DNA of 12,915 nt from Ophiosphaerella korrae (Eukaryota > Ascomycota > Dothideomycetes > Pleosporales > Phaeosphaeriaceae). Position 1 is the first letter of the stretch. Each line of letters begins with the position of its first letter. Below are positions 8,652-12,915 of this stretch, in pieces. Position numbers and translations under genes: made by a program. The notes under the pieces are model-generated. The model saw only the letters and a program-made list of their open reading frames with translations. It was not told the origin of the DNA and ran no database searches. The stretch lies in assembly GCA_028456385.1 (NCBI GenBank), contig JALNQF010000839.1, positions 1-12,915 of the forward strand, in the 5' to 3' direction.

Positions 8652-9111
8652 TATTATAGTAGTAATAAGAGAAATTAAGATAGAACTAATTAGTCTACGC
8701 TTAGCTACACACGAAGTATAAGATAAGTAGGGTAGTAACCTATAAGATAATAAGCTTAATTAAGAAGCTAACTACAATTAGGATATATAATAAATTTGTA
8801 AATTCGCGATCTTAGCAAATATAAAATTGCGAAGCTATTATATAATAAATTCGTGAATTTGCGATCTTAGTAAGCACGAAGTAATAAAGTTGCTAAGACT
8901 ATATTACTATATAGTTAGTAGAAACACGCATTATTAGGATAGTATTAGTAATTTAATCTTTTAACTATAGAACGCTAATACAAGATAGTTGCAAAATATC
9001 TTCTATTATTACTAGTTATTATAGATTATTATATAAGCTTTACTATTAACTTGCAATCTACTAACTCCTTTATAATAGGTGCCTATAGTTAACAATAGGC
9101 AGCCTATTACA
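8652..9111 (+). repeat. 3' LTR (460 bp)
   Basis: Same length as the 5' LTR, with no gaps in the alignment by eye. It retains some C and G that the 5' copy has lost (CAATAGGCAGCC near the end against TAATAAGTAGCC), and the reverse occurs elsewhere. The two copies therefore accumulated partly independent transitions. Confidence 0.95.
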
Positions 9112-9116
9112 AAGTA
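9112..9116 (+). repeat. Target-site duplication, right copy (AAGTA)
   Basis: Identical to 2036-2040 and directly adjacent to the 3' LTR end at 9111. Confidence 0.9.
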
Positions 9117-9840
9117 GCTATAGTATACGCTATTACTACTTCTAGGCTATAGTTAATAGGGTTAGAGAGTAGGTTTAGTAAGTACTTTTTAAAGTACTCC
9201 TAAGTAAGAGGTTTATCTATATTTAGATTACGCTTAATATACGTGTACTATTATTTGCGTAAGTCTCTCTTAAGGTATTATATAGCCTAAAAGACTTTAT
9301 CCTTTTCTACTCTAAAGTCTTAGGGTATAAAGTAAAATACTATTTTATACAAGTAATAGTACTCTTAGTATTCTTTTAGAGATTTACCTTTATATACTAT
9401 AGGCTCTTTAGAGTAAAGTATACGCTTTACGTATATATTATTAACTAGGGAGTCTACGTTGCACTTTTAAGAGGTAATAATAGTAACTTTAGAGTTATTC
9501 TTAGGGGTTGTAGCGTAAAGAGTAGTTTATTCTTATTCTAGACGTATAATCTTATCTTCTAGGGCGTAGAGTGTATGTAGTTAGGCTAATTTATTACGTC
9601 TAGTAGTTGCTTCGCAAATACGTTCTTTAATTATTACTAGCGTACTTAGTACGTAACCTAGCTACGCACTACTTATACTCTATATAGGGTCTTATTTAAC
9701 TATTAACTACGTATTTTCTTCGCTTATTATAGCCTATTGTAAGGATCGTATTATTATTATCTCTAGACTATTAGTAAAGAAGTATTATTATATTAAGAGG
9801 TAGCTAGAAGATAATAGTACTTACTATAGGCTATAAGAGA
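9117..9840 (-). pseudogene. Gag-like relic gag1, N-terminal half
   Basis: The minus strand reads continuously from about 9840 to 9117. First comes a helical, probably coiled-coil stretch (A*LHTLYALEDKIIRLE, near 9600-9540). A capsid-like part follows: YKGKSLKEY*EYY near 9350, FYFIP*DFRVEKDKVF near 9320-9270, LKRDLRK**YTYI near 9250 and EYFKKYLLNLLSNP near 9190. This resembles the first half of a retrotransposon Gag. The frame leaves at 9117 and is taken up in phase at 2035, on the other side of the LTR element, once a single AAGTA copy is counted. Stops are RIP-type. The start is uncertain because the same frame stays fairly open up to about 10090. It could be a Gag of another LTR element or a captured Gag-like gene. 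Confidence 0.7.
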
Positions 9841-10130
9841 TAGTAAAGGGATAATAGATAGTATTTAATAGTACTACTAGTATCTAAGAGAGAATAATAC
9901 TTACTTTACTCTCTTTATAAGTATTAAGCCTTTTATACGCCTATATAGTATACTAGCCCTACTTAAGATTATAACTATATAATATTATAATCTTTAGTAT
10001 ATTAGCTCTACCCCTAACTTGTACTAGTGTTTACGAGAGTCTTAAGTATTTAATAAACTCTTGTTATATTATTATATAAATATATACTCTCTACTCTAAT
10101 ATATTATTAAGTTATATAATTAAAGAGGTA
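9841..10130. other. Unassigned stretch between gag1 and a pogo-type terminus
   Basis: About 290 AT-rich bases. Two minus-strand frames look weakly coding when TAG/TAA are read as Gln/Trp, one of them in phase with gag1, but neither matches a family I can name. No LTR end, tRNA or further inverted repeat is seen. It is either the interior of the DNA transposon ending at 10188 or a gag1 leader. Confidence 0.4.
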
Positions 10131-10188
10131 CGTAAAGTTAGTTAGGTACGTAACTTACTTACGTATATAACTTACTTACTAACTACGT
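10131..10188 (-). repeat. Terminus of a pogo/Fot1-type DNA transposon (element A), next to TA
   Basis: Read inward on the minus strand from 10188, the sequence begins ACGTAGTTAGTAAGTAAGTT and matches, with scattered differences, the end of element B at 12052 (ACGTAGTTTATAAGTAAGTA) for about 60 bases. Both ends carry a motif duplicated with a 17-base period (here at 10151 and 10168). Directly outside is TA (10189-10190), and beyond it starts sequence homologous to the main Gypsy element at 6907. That fits insertion at a TA, the target of Tc1/mariner-pogo transposons. The other end of this element is not found. Confidence 0.65.
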
Positions 10189-10190
10189 TA

Positions 10191-12049
10191 GTATATATTT
10201 ACTATACTTATTTTAGTAATTTTCTATATAATCTCCTAGTGCCTCTATTACTAGTTATTTTACTTTTAGTATATAGTAATTTCTTAAAAGCTTATTTATT
10301 GTTTTTTCTATTCTTTATATATATATACTAGTAGTTTATAGATATATTATATAAATTCTCTCTATATTTTTCTTAGAATATACGTTTTTCTATAAGCTTT
10401 TATAAATCTATTTTAGATTTCTAGTTTTTCTATTTCTTTATAGATATATTTATCTAGCTTATTACTCTTTCTTTTAAGTATTATAGCTATCTTAGGTATA
10501 TTTAGAACTAAGTTTCTTTTATTATTCTTAACTAAAACTATCCTAGTAGTATTTACTTCTTTTTATAAATCTAGTCTTTTACTTAAAGTATATACTAACT
10601 AGTTATCTTTTCTTTTTATATATATAACTTTAAATTTTAATATTAATAGGAATTTCTATAATTTTATATAGTATTATATTAAGTCTTTATTTATTATAAA
10701 TATTATAAAACTCTTATAGTCTATATAGACTCTTGTTTTATACTTTACTTTTTATAAATATACTTTCTATTACTTAAATACTTTATAATCTACTAGTATC
10801 TTTTTATTATAAATTAGGTAGTTAAGTTCTACTAGCTTTATCTTCTTAGAGAAATATTCTACTAAGTATTCTTACTTACTACTTAGGTTTTCTTATATTA
10901 GTACTATCTTATAGACTAAGTTAGATATATTAGTTTTTACTATTACTAGTAAGTCTAGGTTATATATTCTAATAACTAGGTTCTATATAAACTTTCTTTT
11001 AATATAGTTAAATACTTTATTATATTCCTTTATTTATTTAAATAGTATATATTTCTTTATAAGTTTAGTAAATAGCTTTATATACTTTAACTATTCTACT
11101 ATTTACGTTCTATAAAAGTTTTCTAACTTATAAAACTTTTATACTTTTTATAAGTTCTTTAGTATTAACTATTCTTTAATTAACTTAATATTACTAAAGT
11201 TAATCTATATTTTTCCTAGTTTTATAATAAATCTAAGGAAGTCTATTTCTTTTATATAGAACTTATACTTTCTTATCTTAAGAAATAATTAGTTTTCTAC
11301 TAGTCTTTCTAGTACTTTACATATATACTATATATATTCTTTTTTTAATTCTAAGAATATAAAGATATTATCTAAATATATAAATATAAATACGTCTAGG
11401 TATACTTTTAAGACTATATTACTTCTTTCTTAGAACGCTACTAGTATATTTATTAATTAAAAAGTATAACTATATATTTAAATAGTTTATACTATATTTA
11501 GAACGCTAGTTTCTATTTATTATCTTTCTTAATCCTAATATAATAGTAGGCGTTTTAAATATCTAGCTTTATAAAGATTTTTACTCTTTAGAGCCTATCT
11601 TGTATAATATCTATATATAGTAAGTAGTATCTATTCTTATTTATAATTACGTTTATTTTTCTAAAATCTATATAAAGTTTCTTATTATCTATTCTTTTCT
11701 TATATATATACGTAAGTCTATATACTATAAAGGATTAAGAGTTTTATATCTATCTTTTTTTTATTGTATTTTTAATAAAAACTTCCTTAATTTTGAATTT
11801 TTTTTCTATTTTTCTATAAACTAGGCTCTAACCTACGTCCTTTCTTTCTCTTAGGTCTATTACTAAGTCTTATAGCTAGTATTCTAGAAGGTAGTCTTTA
11901 GGCTCTATAAGCTATTTTTCCTATTTTTTATATTTATCTAGGAATTCTCCTTTATATATACTTATGTTAACTCTTAATATATCTTTTTTAAAGTAACTAA
12001 TTTTTACTATTCTCTAATTAATTCTTAGGTTAGTTATCTATAACTATAG
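10191..12049 (-). pseudogene. Second Gypsy copy, inverted: RT, RNase H and integrase N-terminus
   Basis: The minus strand is colinear with 5022-6907 of the main element and clearly the same family (at the RNase H box, CTCTAAGAAGATAAAGCTAG against CTCTAAGAAAATAAAGCTAG). It runs from the closing motif of the protease, through RT with its catalytic box at 11378-11367 reading YLDN, RNase H (near 10830-10770), to the integrase zinc-binding region near 10300-10200. Both ends are abrupt and lie at a TA followed by a pogo-type terminus. It has lost more C and G than the main copy. No LTR or gag belonging to it is in the window. It is a fragment isolated by DNA-transposon insertions and not functional. 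Confidence 0.9.
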
Positions 12050-12051
12050 TA
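12050..12051 (+). other. TA target dinucleotide at the left end of element B
   Basis: Homology between the second Gypsy copy and main-element position 5022 stops exactly here, and element B starts at 12052. TA duplication on insertion is the hallmark of Tc1/mariner-pogo elements. The partner TA is outside the window. Confidence 0.6.
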
Positions 12052-12110
12052 ACGTAGTTTATAAGTAAGTAGCTAGTATAAGTAAGTAGCTAGCCCTACT
12101 AACTTTATAT
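12052..12110 (+). repeat. Left terminus of a Fot1/pogo-like transposon (element B) with 17-bp subterminal repeats
   Basis: Begins ACGTAGTTT and contains two tandem copies of ATAAGTAAGTAGCTAG(T) at 12061-12077 and 12078-12093. It matches the inverted terminus of element A. Such repeated subterminal motifs are often transposase-binding sites; here that is inference. The transposase frame begins about 60 bases downstream. Confidence 0.65.
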
Positions 12111-12120
12111 ATCTATCTTA

Positions 12121-12915
12121 TCTTAATACGTAATAGCTCTATGTAATACCTCTTAATTACTCTTAAAAGAGTTAGATATTTAGCTTGTAATCTCTTCTAT
12201 TAAAGAAAAGTAAATTTTAAGTACTAGCCTTACTACTTTAACGTTCTAAGTAGCCTAAATAATAGTACGCCGCTAACGCGCTAGTATACCTACCTAACGC
12301 GATTACTAGCCTAACTTAAGGAAGCTTAGCTAGCTAGAGGAGGAGGTAATAGTTAATTATATTCTTAATCTAGATTCTTATAGTTTTACCCTATCTCTAG
12401 CTACTATACGTAAGATAGCTAATAAACTACTTGCTTAGCGTAGAAGTAAACCTACTAGCGTTTACTAGGCGCGTAACTTTATTAAGCGTATAGATAGTCT
12501 TATAACGCGTTTTAATTACCTATATAATAGGTAGAGAGCCTTATATAATAACCTAGCTATTATAAGTAGCTAGTTTAAAATAGTGTAGTATATAAGGGCT
12601 ACGTATAGGATAGCTAATAAGGACGTCTATAACTTTAACAAGTCTAGCTTTATAATAGGTAAGATTACAACTTAGCTTATTGTAATAGGGTTAGAGAGGA
12701 GAGGTAAGCTAAAGGCTATCTAGCCTAGCAATTGTAAGTAGGTAACGGCAATTACTATAATTAACGCTACTAGCTAGGTAGTCTTACTATTCTTTATCTT
12801 CGCTAGTAAGTACTACCTCTCTACTTAGTATAAAGAAGACTATATCTTATAAGACTAGGCTATTAGAATTAGTAATAATAGCTAGATAATAGATAAGCTA
12901 GCTATTAACTAGCTT
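12121..12915 (+). pseudogene. Fot1/pogo-like (Tc1/mariner superfamily) DDE transposase relic, cut by right edge
   Basis: One frame reads from about 12121 to the window end with only RIP-type stops. The N-terminal part (12160-12300) resembles the psq-type helix-turn-helix of pogo transposases, ending in TTVRRR*RG-like sequence. A second DNA-binding region follows (L*LEEEVIVNYILNLDS), then KPTSVY*ARNFIKRI. The catalytic core begins DVYNFNKSSFIIG, the pogo NFDExGF motif, and continues with ERRGKLKAI*PSN and VTAITIINAT, close to the family's ERRGKxKxVQPGNREWVT and GINA. FFIFASKYYLSTQY-like and RISNNS* complete it. The first catalytic Asp (12637-12639) and the second (12874-12876) are now Asn by G-to-A change, so the enzyme is dead. 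The C-terminal part and right terminus lie outside the window. The start codon is not identified. Confidence 0.88.

Larger units (their letters stand above)
2041..9111 (+). mobile_element. Complete but RIP-mutated Ty3/Gypsy LTR retrotransposon (7.07 kb)
   Basis: Two 460-bp direct LTRs bound a 6.15-kb interior. The interior carries, in order, Gag with two zinc knuckles, retropepsin, reverse transcriptase, RNase H, integrase and a chromodomain-like tail. This order, with integrase after RNase H, defines Ty3/Gypsy (Metaviridae), and the chromodomain points to the chromovirus branch common in fungi. The element is flanked by the duplication AAGTA and has a polypurine tract just before the 3' LTR. 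It is inserted in gag1, which runs on the opposite strand. All parts carry many RIP-type stops and several active-site changes, so the copy is dead, but nothing large is missing. A second inverted partial copy of the same family lies at 10191-12049. Confidence 0.95.

Noticed and set aside
12141..12200. ATG at 12141 as the transposase start
   Set aside because: It is in a different frame from the transposase motifs. The true start was probably an ATG now mutated, or lies at an unrecognised site between about 12121 and 12170.
1..12915. An AT-rich organism or organelle (for example a protist genome or mitochondrion) as the source
   Set aside because: AT-richness here comes with selective loss of particular trinucleotides and with coding frames full of CAG/CAA/TGG-derived stops in transposons, as RIP produces. 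I see no organelle genes.
1..12915. tRNA or rRNA genes
   Set aside because: I found no cloverleaf with conserved arms and no rRNA signature on either strand.

Overview
The window looks like transposon-filled heterochromatin from a filamentous ascomycete (Pezizomycotina). I see no intact gene of any kind. Every coding trace is a mobile-element relic whose frame stays readable only if most in-frame TAG/TAA codons are read as former CAG, CAA or TGG. The base pattern is that of repeat-induced point mutation (RIP): C-to-T and G-to-A transitions, flooding with TA, and loss of CpA/TpG. The loss is strongly context dependent. By eye the 12.9 kb contain no TGG, no CCA, two TGA and two TCA, while TGT, TGC, ACA and GCA remain common.

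Layout, left to right. (1) 1-1500, minus strand: a Ty3/Gypsy-type Gag relic (gag2) with a CCHC zinc knuckle, running off the left edge. (2) 1593-2035, minus strand: the C-terminal half of a second Gag-like relic (gag1), containing a short 14-bp tandem repeat. (3) 2041-9111, plus strand: a structurally complete Ty3/Gypsy LTR retrotransposon with 460-bp LTRs, a 5-bp target-site duplication (AAGTA) and a polypurine tract. Its one long gag-pol frame covers Gag, protease, RT, RNase H, integrase and a chromodomain-like tail. (4) 9117-9840, minus strand: the N-terminal half of gag1. The LTR element landed inside gag1, and the gag1 frame is continuous once element plus one duplication copy are removed. 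(5) 10130-10188: a terminus of a pogo/Fot1-type DNA transposon ending at a TA. (6) 10191-12049, minus strand: a second, inverted copy of the pol region of the same Gypsy family, equivalent to 5022-6907 of the full element and cut off at a TA on each side. (7) 12052-12915, plus strand: the left end and most of the transposase of a Fot1/pogo-like element, running off the right edge.

The inferred order of events is that Gypsy-family copies and Gag-bearing elements accumulated, pogo/Fot1-like elements inserted at TA sites in one Gypsy copy, and the 7-kb LTR element jumped into gag1. RIP then degraded everything. Both LTRs differ from each other almost only by transitions, so LTR divergence cannot date the insertion. 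Main open points are the origin of the two adjacent Gag-like frames (no LTR between them, and gag1 running up to a DNA-transposon terminus) and the strong 5'-pyrimidine context of the mutation process.
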